The notes beneath the pieces were generated by a model. It was not told the DNA's origin, made no database searches, and saw only the letters and a list, made by a program, of their open reading frames with translations. A stretch of DNA of 64,000 nucleotides. It comes from Frankiales bacterium (GTDB taxonomy: Bacteria; Actinomycetota; Actinomycetes; Mycobacteriales; Jatrophihabitantaceae). Below are positions 51,001 through 59,727 of this stretch, piece by piece. The DNA lies in NCBI GenBank assembly GCA_025966315.1, contig JAOPUZ010000069.1:1-64000 (forward strand), in the 5' to 3' direction. The position numbers were made by a program, and so were the translations under genes. The stretch's first letter is position 1. Each line of letters starts with the position of its first letter.

Positions 51001-51289
51001 CATCGGCGTCAACACCTTCCTCGCCCCGCACAGCGACGCCGCCCCGGCCGAACTCGAACTGGCCCGCGGCACCGAAAGCGAGAAGCAGTCACAGCTCAGT
51101 CGCCTGCACGCGTTCCAGGACGATCACCGCCAGCAGGCCGAGCAGGCCCTGGATCGGCTCCGCCAGGTCGCCTCGACCACCAACGAGAATGTTTTCGCGG
51201 TGCTGATGGACGCGGCCCGGGTCTGCTCGTTGCAGCAGGTCACCGAGGCCTTCTTCGAGGTCGGCGGCCAGTACCGGCGCAACGTCTGA
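48047..51289 (+). CDS. icmF: Fused isobutyryl-CoA mutase (IcmF)
   Basis: The protein has 1080 residues from ATG 48047, with GTAGGAG upstream. Order: an N-terminal B12-binding domain (lower ligand His23 in LFDGHDAAIN), a MeaB-like G-protein chaperone (P-loop VTGTGGSGKSS near 197-207), then the (beta/alpha)8 mutase body with FPYTAGVFPFKRDGEDPARM and ISGYHIAEAGANPISQLAFT. It interconverts isobutyryl-CoA and n-butyryl-CoA using adenosylcobalamin; family relatives act on pivalyl-CoA, and the exact specificity cannot be settled here. The twin operator upstream implies tight regulation. B12 supply may come via the BtuF-like neighbour. Confidence 0.95.
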   Translation: MDEIYVPQHPFRVLTAAALFDGHDAAINIMRRILQSQGAEVIHLGHNRSVDEIVTAAIQEDVQAVAISSYQGGHVEFFEYLVRLLAERGAPDIKVFGGGGGTIVPAEIDYLHSVGVSRLFSPQDGQRLGLARMVNTIISDSDRPLPAADPRLAERLHTGESGALARTISLLEQDELAPVTRAQLRATGGAGVVLGVTGTGGSGKSSLTDELIRRFRIDLQDKVRIAVLAVDPTRRKGGGALLGDRIRMNSLGDDRVYFRSLATRGSGNEVPPALPDAILACQAAGFDLVIVETPGIGQGDSAIVNLVDCSLYVMTAEFGAASQLEKIDMLDFADVVAINKYERRGSEDARRDVARQLVRNREAFGQSWEEMPVFGTSAASFNDDGVTALYQHVRDALKTHGLPVVDPILPAVTGHASTGSASPLPAQRVRYLAEIAEAIRGYHAETAEQITLVRQRQAIETVRELADLSADQRLAMAGALQPATERVSTALSPATVQALAEWPKVVEQYAGDELVVSVRGRDVHTPLTRTTLSGNQVRRVAVPRFGDDGELLKFLRNENLPGFFPYTAGVFPFKRDGEDPARMFAGEGDAFRTNRRFHLLSEDQPATRLSTAFDSVTLYGQDPGERPDIYGKVGTSGVSIATLEDMKVLYSGFDLCAPNTSVSMTINGPAPTILAFFLNTAIDQQLDAFTTANGRPPSEAEAADLRARALATVRGTVQADILKEDQGQNTCIFSTDFSLRMMADIQDWFISNKVRNFYSVSISGYHIAEAGANPISQLAFTLANGFTYVESYLGRGMDIDDFAPNLSFFFSNGMDAEYTVLGRVARRIWAIAMRDRYGANERSQKLKYHVQTSGRSLHAQEMAFNDIRTTLQALNALYDNANSLHTNAYDEAVTTPSAESVRRALAIQLVINKEWGLSANENPLQGSYIVDELTELVEAAVLTEFDRITERGGVLGAMETGYQRGRIQDESMLYEHRKHDGSLPLIGVNTFLAPHSDAAPAELELARGTESEKQSQLSRLHAFQDDHRQQAEQALDRLRQVASTTNENVFAVLMDAARVCSLQQVTEAFFEVGGQYRRNV

Positions 51290-51290
51290 G

Positions 51291-52052
51291 CTAGCGAGGG
51301 GCCATTCGGATCGCGCCGTCCAGCCGGATGGTTTCGCCGTTCAGCATCGGGTTGGCGATGATGTGGCTGACCAAGGCGGCATATTCGCTCGGGTCACCGA
51401 GCCGGGACGGATGTGGCACCTGGCGGCCAAGTGATTCCTGGGCGTCCTCGGGCAGCCCGGCGAGCAACGGAGTCTTGAACAAGCCCGGCGCGATCGTCAT
51501 CACCCGGATGGCGAGCGAGGCCAGATCCCGCGCGATCGGCAAGGTCATTCCGACGATGCCACCCTTGGACGCCGAGTACGCGGCCTGCCCGATCTGACCG
51601 TCGAACGCCGCCACCGACGCCGTGTTCACGATGACGCCGCGTTCCTCGCCCACCAGCTCGTTCTCGGCGATGCTGGCCGCGGCCAACCGGATCACGTTGA
51701 ACGTGCCGATCAGGTTTATGCCGATGACGCGGGAGAAATCGGCCAGCGGGAATGGCCCGTTCCTACCCACGGTCTTGATCGCGTTGGCGATGCCGGCGCA
51801 GTTGATGACCACGCGCAAGGGGGCGGCCTGACCGGCCGCCTCCACCGCCGTGGCCACCTGCCCTTCGTCGGTCACATCGGTGGCGATGAACGACACCCGG
51901 CCGGCTGCGGTGGCCGCGACTTCGGCCCCGGCCGAGGACGGCAAGTCCGCGATGGTGACGTAGGCGCCTTGCGCGGCCAGCGCATCAACCGCGGCTCGAC
52001 CGAGGCCGGACGCCCCGCCGGTGACCAACACACCGCATTCGTTCACCTGCAT
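51291..52052 (-). CDS. SDR-family 3-hydroxyacyl-CoA dehydrogenase-like
   Basis: The 253-residue SDR has the cofactor motif [20 protein letters not shown], an Asp at the end of beta 2 (IADLPSSAG) favouring NAD+, the NCAG motif in [14 protein letters not shown], and catalytic Ser plus YSASK in [20 protein letters not shown]. It resembles type II (HSD17B10-like) 3-hydroxyacyl-CoA dehydrogenases by [20 protein letters not shown]. It starts 28 bases after the alpha/beta-hydrolase stop on the same strand and is convergent with icmF. Branched acyl-CoA oxidation would link the three, which is plausible but not shown. Confidence 0.9.
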   Translation of the reverse strand: MQVNECGVLVTGGASGLGRAAVDALAAQGAYVTIADLPSSAGAEVAATAAGRVSFIATDVTDEGQVATAVEAAGQAAPLRVVINCAGIANAIKTVGRNGPFPLADFSRVIGINLIGTFNVIRLAAASIAENELVGEERGVIVNTASVAAFDGQIGQAAYSASKGGIVGMTLPIARDLASLAIRVMTIAPGLFKTPLLAGLPEDAQESLGRQVPHPSRLGDPSEYAALVSHIIANPMLNGETIRLDGAIRMAPR

Positions 52053-52080
52053 GACTCGCGCTCCTCTACTCCTAGCACTG

Positions 52081-53055
52081 CTAGCCCGGCTGATCCCAGA
52101 CTGCCAGCAGGGTACGCAGCGCGGTCACCAGCGCCAGTGGCTGGTCGAGCATGATCGCGTGACCGGCCTCGGGCATCTCGATGACCGTAGCGGGACGGCT
52201 CAGCGCCTGATCGATCGCGGCCTGCATCTCGGCGCTGATCATGCCGCGTTCGGCTCGCAGCATCGCCAGCCGGATGTCGATGTCGCCCAGCGACGTCAGC
52301 GACAACCGCGTTCGGTTGAAGATTCGCGGATCGAACTTCCAGGTCCAGCCACCGTCGATGTGTCGGATCGAATTGTCGGCAACGTAATTTGCGATGTAGG
52401 GCAACATCGGCTGCGCCGGGATCGGACGGAACCGGGCGAGCAACTCCTCGCGGGTTCGATAAAGCTTCAGCGGGCCGAACGCCTTGTGCGTAGCCGCGGC
52501 CTCGTCCTCAGGCAGCCGCGTCCGCACCGGCGAATCGACGGTGATGACCCCGGCCAGTCCGTTGCCAGCACGGGAGGCGGCCTGCAACGCGACGAACCCG
52601 CCCATGCTGTGCCCGATGACAATCGGCGGCGCCGCGCACCGTTCGCCGGCCAGCGCGATCACCTCGTCAGCCCACAGATCCAGGCTGTACTGCTCACGCC
52701 GGCCGCTGTCGCCGTGCCCGGTCAGGTCAGCGGCGACAACGACCCGGCGGCCGTGGGTCAGCAGCGGAGCGATGTGATCCCACCAGCGGGCGTGCGCACC
52801 GCCGCCATGCAAGAGGATGACGGGCGCCTTGCCCGCGACGGGTTCGGCAGCATCGTGCGCCGGAACGTCGCCGGTCGAGACATCGGCCCACGCGCGGTAA
52901 CGCATGGGCACTCCGGCGACGACGATCTCGTCCACCACCGGTTCGGTGGCGACGGCAGCCGCAAACCACTCCGGAACGTAAGCCGGGTCTGACGTCGAGT
53001 TTTCGTCGATGCCGGCGCCCGCCGGCGACGAGAGGGTCGAATGTCGCGATTCCAT
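52081..53055 (-). CDS. Alpha/beta-fold hydrolase
   Basis: The 324-residue hydrolase has the oxyanion loop [19 protein letters not shown], nucleophile elbow [15 protein letters not shown] and catalytic His in [16 protein letters not shown] helical cap between about 190 and 260 is present. It has no signal peptide. It is upstream of the SDR gene on the same strand and may form an operon with it. The substrate class (ester, thioester or epoxide) is not decidable. The start is not firmly fixed, but the ATG is the first in frame. Confidence 0.87.
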   Translation of the reverse strand: MESRHSTLSSPAGAGIDENSTSDPAYVPEWFAAAVATEPVVDEIVVAGVPMRYRAWADVSTGDVPAHDAAEPVAGKAPVILLHGGGAHARWWDHIAPLLTHGRRVVVAADLTGHGDSGRREQYSLDLWADEVIALAGERCAAPPIVIGHSMGGFVALQAASRAGNGLAGVITVDSPVRTRLPEDEAAATHKAFGPLKLYRTREELLARFRPIPAQPMLPYIANYVADNSIRHIDGGWTWKFDPRIFNRTRLSLTSLGDIDIRLAMLRAERGMISAEMQAAIDQALSRPATVIEMPEAGHAIMLDQPLALVTALRTLLAVWDQPG

Positions 53056-53166
53056 CCGTCGAGTATCGCCAACACCGCACAGCCTGCCCCCGGAACATGC
53101 CGGGTTTCACAGCTCGGCCGCCCGGCGGATCAGTGCGCGGGGCCGGAGTCCTCGGACAGCAGGCTG

Positions 53167-53652
53167 ATGCGGACCATCTCTTTCGGGATGTGGGTCAATC
53201 CCACCGACGTAGCCGAGGCGATGCCGTCCACCGGCTATCAACTCGTTCCGGAGCTGGCGTACTTCTTCGTCCGCAGCCCAGTCTCACACTCCCCTGACAA
53301 GGTGATCTACCGCTTCGGGCTGGCGAACTCCCTGGCACTCCGGCTCTTGGAGGATGGAACGCCTGAGTGGCAAAGTAGGGGCATGGCGACGAACAAGCAG
53401 CGGTACATGGACTGGGATGAGGCACCGGACGACGGCAACCATGTTGTCGATGACGGGACCTTCGAGCAGAGTGTCGTCGCCATGCCTACGCCGCACTCGG
53501 TGGACAGATGGCACGCCGTTTGGTCTACCGACGCCAACAATGGGTTTGAAGAGTTCGAGGGCAGCAAGGACGAGGTAGTGACCTGGTCAATCGGCCGCTG
53601 CAAGGTCGCGTGGATCTGGTCCGACGAGAAGCAGGACGTGGAGCGACGCTAG
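53167..53652 (+). CDS. Hypothetical protein in a foreign-looking patch
   Basis: The predicted protein is 161 residues from the ATG 53167, rich in Trp/Asp/Glu (WHAVWSTDANNGFEEFEGSK, RCKVAWIWSDEKQDVERR) and Tyr/Phe, with few Ala/Arg codons. Its composition and less GC-rich codon use differ from flanking genes. No family is recognised. It ends four bases into the phage terminase remnant that reads the other way. It could be a phage or toxin-type cargo gene. Confidence 0.55.
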   Translation: MRTISFGMWVNPTDVAEAMPSTGYQLVPELAYFFVRSPVSHSPDKVIYRFGLANSLALRLLEDGTPEWQSRGMATNKQRYMDWDEAPDDGNHVVDDGTFEQSVVAMPTPHSVDRWHAVWSTDANNGFEEFEGSKDEVVTWSIGRCKVAWIWSDEKQDVERR

Positions 53653-53803
53653 GCGGTTCGCACGCGGAACACGAACTGGTCCTTCAGATGGATCGTCATG
53701 ACGGCGTACCGCTCCATTTCGCAGGCGTCGTCCATCTCCTTCACCGGCTCATCGAGTGGGTTGTCGTTCTTGTCGAGCTTCCAGCTGTGGTTTTCCTTCT
53801 CCC
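53649..53803 (-). pseudogene. Phage terminase large-subunit tail
   Basis: The minus strand reads WEKENHSWKLDKNDNPLDEP followed by VKEMDDACEMERYAVM and a short C-terminus. This matches the end of phage terminase large subunits (pattern PvdxxNHaxDAxRYAv). The rest of the gene is absent; the frame is cut at about 53803. It is prophage debris in a chromosomal context; similarity is recalled rather than searched. Confidence 0.5.
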
Positions 53804-53893
53804 AAGGAGTACGCGGACGAACTGGGTCGTTCGGTGCGGATCGATTCCTACCAGGACGGCGTCCGCGCGCTGCTCGCCGGGATGGCGCGGTAA
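53804..53893 (+). pseudogene. C-terminal stub of a chromosomal gene
   Basis: A plus-strand frame with no start reads KEYADELGRSVRIDSYQDGV and RALLAGMAR and then stops. It looks like the protein-coding end of a gene cut off by the phage patch; the boundary at 53803 coincides with the terminase frame limit. Family not identified. Confidence 0.35.
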
Positions 53894-53905
53894 CCGGCCA
53901 CGGCG

Positions 53906-54805
53906 TCAGGTCGTCGCCACCGCGTCCAGCTCGGCCGACAGTCGCTGCACGTCGGCCGCGCTCTTGTCGCGGTCGGCGGTGGCCGCATCGAGTTCGGTAC
54001 TCAGCTGGCGGACGTAGCGATCGCGCTGGTCCAATGTGCGTTGCGCGCGGGCCAGCGATCGGGTCAGTTCGCGCGTCCGGACCGCTGCTTCCTGGGCGGC
54101 CTTGCGTGCCGCGGCTTCGGCGGCCTCGGCGGCTTCGGCCGCTTCCCGCGCGGCGGCGGCCTCCCATTCGCTCTCGGCGTCCTGCTTAGCGGCCTTTTCG
54201 TCGGCCGGGTCGACGTCGCGACCGGATTCGGGCTTGGCCCGGGCGCCCGAACGCTTCCGCTCCGCGGTCCGAGCAGCCCGCCGTTCGCGGGCCGGCGCCA
54301 GCGCGAACACGGCGCTGGCATCGTCGGCGTCCGTCTCGAGGTCACCGAAGCCGGAGTAGCTCAGCCCGGTGGACAACCGTCCGTCGGTCACCTGCTCTGC
54401 AGCATCGGCGTCCGCCAGCACGGCTTCCAAGGACTGCTGGAATCCCCGGATGACGTCAGCCGTCAGCTCTCGTCCGGCCAGCGACTGGCCGAGCTTGGTC
54501 AGCTCAGCGAGCATTCCCTGTCGCTGCTTGGACAACTCGCGCATCCGCTTGCCGTCCAGCGAACGCTGGGCCGCGCGGAATTGCCGGCCCAAGTCCACCA
54601 GCTCGCGGACCGCATCCGGCTGCTGTCGGCTGAGCGAATTGACCAGCCACGCGACCACGGTCGGGCGGCGCAGCTTGCCGATGCTGGCCGCCAACGAGCG
54701 ATCGCCGGACGCCCGGGCCTGCGTCATCGCATCGGTCCTTAGTGCGACAAACTCCTCAGGTGGGGCGGCATAAAGCTGGTCGGCCACCTCGTCGAGTTCC
54801 GCCAC
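53906..54805 (-). CDS. Conserved actinobacterial coiled-coil protein
   Basis: The protein has 299 residues from the GTG 54805, with GGGAGG five bases upstream. The N-terminal part, LDEVADQLYAAPPEEFVALR and SIGKLRRPTVVAWLVNSLSR, is conserved in many actinobacterial hypothetical proteins. The C-terminal half is a long Ala/Glu/Arg coiled coil with heptads (EAAAAREAAEAAEAAEAAAR). It is cytosolic with no catalytic motif. Function unknown; a structural or nucleoid-associated role is only a guess. Confidence 0.8.
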   Translation of the reverse strand: MAELDEVADQLYAAPPEEFVALRTDAMTQARASGDRSLAASIGKLRRPTVVAWLVNSLSRQQPDAVRELVDLGRQFRAAQRSLDGKRMRELSKQRQGMLAELTKLGQSLAGRELTADVIRGFQQSLEAVLADADAAEQVTDGRLSTGLSYSGFGDLETDADDASAVFALAPARERRAARTAERKRSGARAKPESGRDVDPADEKAAKQDAESEWEAAAAREAAEAAEAAEAAARKAAQEAAVRTRELTRSLARAQRTLDQRDRYVRQLSTELDAATADRDKSAADVQRLSAELDAVATT

Positions 54806-54977
54806 CAGACCTCCCGATGCCGTCGGACGTGCCCGGCCGCCGCTTGCCACGCCCGGCTTGGGTCCGCTGGCACGCAGTCTAGGTCGTGGCCGCAGCACCT
54901 AGGCACCGGTCGTGGACGCCGAACTCGAGCCGTCAGAACTGACCCGAAGTGCCCGATGAGGCATACCATCTGCCCTC

Positions 54978-55751
54978 ATGAAGAAGCCGCTGAGCCTGGC
55001 CGCTGTCCGTGCCCACTGGGAATCCGAGGGGGCCAAGGACGCGATGTGGGGCGTACTCACCGATCCGGATCGGGCGCCGGACGGCTGGGATCCGGACGCG
55101 TTCTTCCGTACCGGCGAGGAGGACATCGCCCTTATCTACCAGCAGGCACAGGCGGTGGGCCTCGACCTGACACCCGGGAACGCCCTCGATTTCGGCTCCG
55201 GGGCGGGCCGGTTGAGCCAGGCCCTGGCGGCGCGAAACACGACGGTGACGGGCGTCGACGTCGCGACGAGTATGGCCAGCGAGGCGACGCAGCGGGCCGC
55301 TGAGCGTGGCGTGGACAACGTGACGTTCGTGGTGAACGTCGAGCCGCGATTGCCGTTCGCCGACGGCCAGTTCGACCTGGCCCTCACCCTGATCGTGCTG
55401 CAGCATCTGCCCCCGAAAGTTGCCCGACAGTTCATCGGCGAGTTAGTCCGCGTTGTCCGACCGGGTGGCACCGTGATCTTCCAGTTGCCGAGCCATGTCG
55501 AAGCCGGCGATCCGGCCGCCTCGTTGCAGCAGCGGGCCCTGAGCGTGACGCCGGACCTGGTGGGCGACCAGATCCGCAGCGTCCGGATCAACCGGTCGGG
55601 GGTCCGGAATCATTCGATGCATGGCGCCCGGCCGGCGCGCGTGCTGAACCTGGTCGAGCAAGCGGGCGGCGATGTGGTGGCCATCATCAAGGATGAGTAC
55701 GCAGGCAAGACCTGGCGCAGCTACCGGTACTTCATCCGCAAGTTGGGCTGA
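54978..55751 (+). CDS. Class I SAM-dependent methyltransferase
   Basis: The 257-residue enzyme has motif I in ALDFGSGAGRLSQALAARNT, an acidic residue after beta 2 in VTGVDVATSMASEATQRAAE, and motif IV in FDLALTLIVLQHLPPKVARQ with GGTVIFQLPSHV. It starts the plus-strand side of the surface-polysaccharide region but the substrate may be unrelated. It starts at ATG 54978; the next gene, UDP-glucuronate decarboxylase, begins 67 bases after its stop. Confidence 0.85.
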   Translation: MKKPLSLAAVRAHWESEGAKDAMWGVLTDPDRAPDGWDPDAFFRTGEEDIALIYQQAQAVGLDLTPGNALDFGSGAGRLSQALAARNTTVTGVDVATSMASEATQRAAERGVDNVTFVVNVEPRLPFADGQFDLALTLIVLQHLPPKVARQFIGELVRVVRPGGTVIFQLPSHVEAGDPAASLQQRALSVTPDLVGDQIRSVRINRSGVRNHSMHGARPARVLNLVEQAGGDVVAIIKDEYAGKTWRSYRYFIRKLG

Positions 55752-55818
55752 GTCCTTGCCGTACGCTGAACGCACTGTGGTGACGGGGGTATCTGTCGTC
55801 TGGTGATCGGAGTGCAAG

Positions 55819-56781
55819 GTGGCGGTTCGTAGGATTCTGGTAACCGGCGGAGCGGGATTCATCGGCTCGCATCTCGTGCGCCGATTGCTCAGGGAGGGCA
55901 ATGACGTCCTGGTCGTCGACAACTTCTACTCCGGCATGAGGTCGAACATCGTCGACCTCATGGGCGACCCGCATTTCGAGCTGCTGCGGCACGACGTCAC
56001 GTTCCCGCTGTACGTCGAGGTGGACGAGATCTATCACCTGGCGTGCCCGGCGTCACCGATCTTCTACCAACGCGATCCCGTGCAGACCACCAAGACCTCG
56101 GTCGTCGGTTCGATCAACATGTTGGGTTTGGCCAAGCGGGTAAAGGCGAAAATCCTGCTCGCCTCGACGTCGGAGGTGTACGGCGACCCCCAGGTCCATC
56201 CGCAGACCGAGGACTACTGGGGCCACGTCAACCCGATCGGGCCGCGTTCCTGCTACGACGAGGGCAAGCGCTGTGCGGAAACGCTCTTCTTCGACTACTA
56301 CCGCCAGCACAGCCTGCCGATCAAGGTCGCTCGGATCTTCAATACGTACGGGCCCAACATGCGCCCCGATGATGGCCGCGTCGTTTCGAACTTCATTGTT
56401 CAGGCGCTGAATCAAGAACCGATCACGCTCTACGGTGACGGTCGGCAGACCAGATCGTTCTGCTACGTCGATGATCTGGTCGACGGCCTGATCCGGCTGA
56501 TGAATTCACCCAAGGACGTTACCGGTCCGATAAACATTGGTAACCCCGAGGAATTCAACATGATCGAACTCGCCGAGAAGATCGTCGGAAAGGTCGGCGG
56601 TGACAGCTCGATTGAATATCGCCCGCTCCCGCAGGACGATCCGACCCAGCGCCGTCCCGACATCAGCCTGGCCCAACAGTTGCTCGGGTGGTCGCCGTCC
56701 ACCAGTCTCGACGTCGGCCTGGATTCAACGATTAGCTATCTGCGCACCACCGACGCGGTTACCATGTCGGTGCCCGCCTGA
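55819..56781 (+). CDS. UDP-glucuronate decarboxylase (UDP-xylose synthase type)
   Basis: The 320-residue extended SDR starts at GTG 55819. The NAD-binding motif is [20 protein letters not shown] and the decarboxylase marker [20 protein letters not shown] follows. Then come the Tyr-Lys pair in [20 protein letters not shown] and [20 protein letters not shown]. It converts UDP-glucuronate to UDP-xylose, or its 4-keto intermediate. It supplies a sugar donor for the polysaccharide assembled by the downstream genes. The [11 protein letters not shown] pattern is close to plant and bacterial UXS. Confidence 0.92.
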   Translation: MAVRRILVTGGAGFIGSHLVRRLLREGNDVLVVDNFYSGMRSNIVDLMGDPHFELLRHDVTFPLYVEVDEIYHLACPASPIFYQRDPVQTTKTSVVGSINMLGLAKRVKAKILLASTSEVYGDPQVHPQTEDYWGHVNPIGPRSCYDEGKRCAETLFFDYYRQHSLPIKVARIFNTYGPNMRPDDGRVVSNFIVQALNQEPITLYGDGRQTRSFCYVDDLVDGLIRLMNSPKDVTGPINIGNPEEFNMIELAEKIVGKVGGDSSIEYRPLPQDDPTQRRPDISLAQQLLGWSPSTSLDVGLDSTISYLRTTDAVTMSVPA

Positions 56782-56836
56782 ACCGAGACCGAACCGAACC
56801 GAACCCCGAGGCCTGACGTCTGAGGTTTGGCCGCGA

Positions 56837-57601
56837 CTAGCGGATCGAGCGCCGCAGCTGCTGCCTGGTTCCGGCGATCATGTTGCGGACCTGCAAGCCG
56901 AGGCTCTTCTGCAGAACTCCCGACCAGCCCACAGTGTCTGCCGGCGGCGTGAACGCATCGGCCTCGCTCCGCTTGATCACCGCCGCGATGTTGTGCCGGA
57001 ACCGTACTTCGACGATGTCGATGTCGAGCTGCGTGGCCGAGAATTTCGGCGACCGGAAGTCGGGATAGTTCAGCCGATCGGCCCGGTCCTTCAGATAAGC
57101 CATCGACGTCCAGCGGCTGCGACGGAGCAGACTGCCGCCCCAGGTCGGCCAGTACGACGTCTGAAGATCTTCGATCGCATAGACGCCGCCGGGAAGCAGC
57201 ATTGGAAACAGCGTGGTGAAGGTCGTGATCACGTGCGCGCTGATGTGGCTGCCGTCATCGATGATGACGTCGAACGGTCCGAACTTGTCATTGATCCGAC
57301 GTAGTACCGCGGGATCGGACTGGTCGCCCGTCTCGATGTGAATCCGGTCGGACTCGAACCGCTTCTTGTCGTACAGGTCGAGCCCGACGATGGTGGCTTG
57401 CGGGAAGTAGTCGCGCCACATGCGCAGCGAGTGGCCACCCACCGTGGTGTTGGCGTCGCCGCCGACGCCGATCTCGAGCAGCTTGATCGGGTCGTTGCGC
57501 CGACCCGCCAGCAACGCCTCGTAAAACCCGGTGTAGTCGTGCAGGCCTGCCTTGTCGGTACCGAACCGCTGGGCGATCGTCGTCAGGTTCTCAAGAGTCA
57601 T
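56837..57601 (-). CDS. Class I SAM-dependent sugar/oligosaccharide methyltransferase
   Basis: The protein has 254 residues from the ATG 57601 (AAGGA six bases upstream); two earlier ATGs lack spacing. It is of the MycE/TylF/CephH-like type: GTDKAGLHDYTGFYEALLAG, KLLEIGVGGDANTTVGGHSL (motif I), TIVGLDLYDKKRFESDRIHI and FDVIIDDGSHISAHVITTFT, where the two Asp residues and the His may hold a metal. YAIEDLQTSYWPTWGGSLLR is also family-like. It probably O-methylates a sugar of the surface polymer. Confidence 0.85.
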   Translation of the reverse strand: MTLENLTTIAQRFGTDKAGLHDYTGFYEALLAGRRNDPIKLLEIGVGGDANTTVGGHSLRMWRDYFPQATIVGLDLYDKKRFESDRIHIETGDQSDPAVLRRINDKFGPFDVIIDDGSHISAHVITTFTTLFPMLLPGGVYAIEDLQTSYWPTWGGSLLRRSRWTSMAYLKDRADRLNYPDFRSPKFSATQLDIDIVEVRFRHNIAAVIKRSEADAFTPPADTVGWSGVLQKSLGLQVRNMIAGTRQQLRRSIR

Positions 57602-57754
57602 CTGCATCCTTGTCATTCGATATCAGGTGTCGCTCACTATCCTGTCCCGCGCGGTTGCCGCGAACGGCTGCACTGCCCCGGAAGGCTATCTCGCGAGTGT
57701 GTCAACCATGAAACTCAGCAACCGAACGCCCGTTCGACCGCGAGGCGGGCTGGA

Positions 57755-58252
57755 TCAACTGAGGCTGCGAGCGGGAACGCCCGCCCAGGTCTCACCGGCG
57801 GGCACGTCCTTGGTCACCACCGCGCCCGCGCCGATGAGGGCCCGATCGCCGACCTTGATCGGTCCCAGCAGGGTCGCGTTCGGCGCTATGTAAACGTCAT
57901 TGCCGATGATCGGCGATCCGCCGCGCGCCTCGCCCAACACCACGCCCGGGCCAATTTGACAGTTGCTGCCCACCCTGGCCTCGCTGTTCATCACGATCAT
58001 TCCCCAGTGCGGCAGGCGAATCCCCTTGCCGAGGTTGCCGGGCTGAACGGTGTAGCCGAGCCGGACCGCCCCGGCTTGCAACCGCCACTTGAGGAACTGG
58101 CGCAGCCCCGGCACCCGGCACCACTCCGTGATGCGTAACCGGACGAGCCAGCGACTCTGCGGTTGACGCAACAGCGTCACCACCGGCCGTTGCGGGAATC
58201 GCGCCAGATCCGCAGCGATCCAGGAGCGGAGATCGGCGACGGTCTCGATCAT
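57755..58252 (-). CDS. Serine-O-acetyltransferase-like hexapeptide-repeat transferase
   Basis: The 165-residue acetyltransferase has a left-handed beta-helix: LPHWGMIVMNSEARVGSNCQ, IGPGVVLGEARGGSPIIGND and VYIAPNATLLGPIKVGDRAL, IGAGAVVTKDVPAGE. The catalytic His of the LPHWGMIV loop is visible. It resembles CysE-related sugar acetyltransferases more than true serine acetyltransferase because the N-terminal helical domain is short. Its start overlaps the GT61 stop by four bases. It acetylates a polysaccharide unit by inference. Confidence 0.85.
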   Translation of the reverse strand: MIETVADLRSWIAADLARFPQRPVVTLLRQPQSRWLVRLRITEWCRVPGLRQFLKWRLQAGAVRLGYTVQPGNLGKGIRLPHWGMIVMNSEARVGSNCQIGPGVVLGEARGGSPIIGNDVYIAPNATLLGPIKVGDRALIGAGAVVTKDVPAGETWAGVPARSLS

Positions 58253-59409
58253 CCAAGCCGTCCCGGAGTAGCGCTGCCGCCGGCCAGCATCTCCGCCACC
58301 GAGGCAACCACCTGGGCTGGGTCGACCCGAATGTCGGTCGACTTGGCGCTGGTCAGATCGCCGGCCGGCTCACCGATCAGATACCAGTACGGATGTCCGG
58401 CCGCGCGGGCAACCGCGTATTGGCAAGGGTTTATGTAGCGCGGCTGAAAGAGCTCGAGCACTTTCAGCTCGCGTCCGAAGACGATATTCGCCATCCCGGC
58501 GCCGTGCGGGCCGATCACGATGTCCGCGCCGCCGAACAACTCGACCTGCTGGGCGAAGGTCAGCTCCTCCGGTCGGACCAACTCGAAGCCGAAGTCGGCG
58601 ATGGCGGACATGACCTCGTCCTCGTTGCTCAAGCGGCGTTCGCGCCGGCTGATCAACAGCCGCCGACCGGACTTCACCACGTCCGCGGCGAAGGAATCTC
58701 GCAACCAGCCCGCGGCTTGGGTCGTGCAGAAAGCGATCGGCGCGGCGCCGCTGGCCCAGACGAGTTCGTCGGCGCTGACGTGCGAACCGGTGTACGGCAC
58801 CAGCCGCTCAGGACGAATGCCGAGCGCGGTCAACGAGTCGCGCTGGAAACGGGAAAGTCGAGCGGGGACCAGCAGCGGCAGCTCGAGATAGCCGGCGGTC
58901 TGCAGTACGTGCAGCCGTGGCAGCGAATCGATGAGCCAGTGGTAGTAGTTGTCACACCACAGCGACATCAAGGATCCGAGTTGCCCGTCCACGTGGGTCG
59001 CGGCCGGTACCCGTACCCGCCGGCCGAACGAGCGCTGCAGATGTTCCTCGTCCCACAGCGCCTCGCCGACCAGGACGCCATCGGCCGACAGGACGCCGAC
59101 GCCTTCGGTGGCGACGCGCCCGCCGGTGACTTCTGCGGTGCGCGGTACGAACCCGGCGAACTTGGTCGCGCGATAGTCGTTCATCGTCGGGTTCGGTTGT
59201 GCTTGCACCGTTCGGGGGCGCTGCTCCTCGGCGTAGTCGACATCGATCGGCGCCGGTCGCGAACTCGCTTGCCCGGACGGCAGATCGGCAAAGCGGGCGA
59301 CCCGGCCTGAGGGCACCATCTCGAAGTTAGCGACGCCGACCGCACTGCGGAATTCATCGACGATGTTGGTGGTGCGTTTCAACATCTGCTTGACCGCGGA
59401 ACGTTGCAC
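58249..59409 (-). CDS. GT61-family glycosyltransferase
   Basis: The 386-residue enzyme begins at GTG 59409 after a strong AGGAGG. The GT61 domain (EGF-domain/xylosyltransferase-type family) spans about 150-360: LMSLWCDNYYHWLIDSLPRL, RRLLISRRERRLSNEDEVMS and GGADIVIGPHGAGMANIVFG. Plant GT61 proteins add xylose or N-acetylglucosamine. Here UDP-xylose made by the UDP-glucuronate decarboxylase is a tempting donor (inference). The N-terminal 120 residues are not recognised. The gene is divergent from the ligase/polymerase gene. Confidence 0.85.
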   Translation of the reverse strand: MQRSAVKQMLKRTTNIVDEFRSAVGVANFEMVPSGRVARFADLPSGQASSRPAPIDVDYAEEQRPRTVQAQPNPTMNDYRATKFAGFVPRTAEVTGGRVATEGVGVLSADGVLVGEALWDEEHLQRSFGRRVRVPAATHVDGQLGSLMSLWCDNYYHWLIDSLPRLHVLQTAGYLELPLLVPARLSRFQRDSLTALGIRPERLVPYTGSHVSADELVWASGAAPIAFCTTQAAGWLRDSFAADVVKSGRRLLISRRERRLSNEDEVMSAIADFGFELVRPEELTFAQQVELFGGADIVIGPHGAGMANIVFGRELKVLELFQPRYINPCQYAVARAAGHPYWYLIGEPAGDLTSAKSTDIRVDPAQVVASVAEMLAGGSATPGRLG

Positions 59410-59727
59410 TGTGCCTCCTAGGAACAACCTGCCAGACGTGCCAGCCCCGGGGTTTGCCGCAAACAATACTGCGCGGCGGATGCCACTCCAGCCGTTTCGG
59501 CCAGCCATGAAAAGCCGGAATGGTCAGATATCGTTCCGCCGGCGATGGGTTAAACTTTCGGCAAAACCGAACTGTTGCCCACCCAACGGTCATAGACGCA
59601 ACGACGCGTCATACAGGCGTAACTCTGTGGTCACCTCGTTGCCTGCGACTTCCCCTAGGGTCGTCCGCAGAGCAATCAAGACCATCCGTTGGTTGACGAG
59701 ACAGTCTCATGGACGTCAGGGGAGACA
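59410..59727. promoter_or_regulatory. Divergent control region of the polysaccharide locus
   Basis: The 318-base spacer between GT61 (-) and the ligase/polymerase (+) has no gene. A GAGAC-A-GTCTC palindrome at 59698-59708 precedes the ligase SD. A region near 59545-59570 (GTTAAACTTTCGGCAAAACCG) is AT-rich and could house a promoter. No JUMPstart element seen. Confidence 0.45.
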
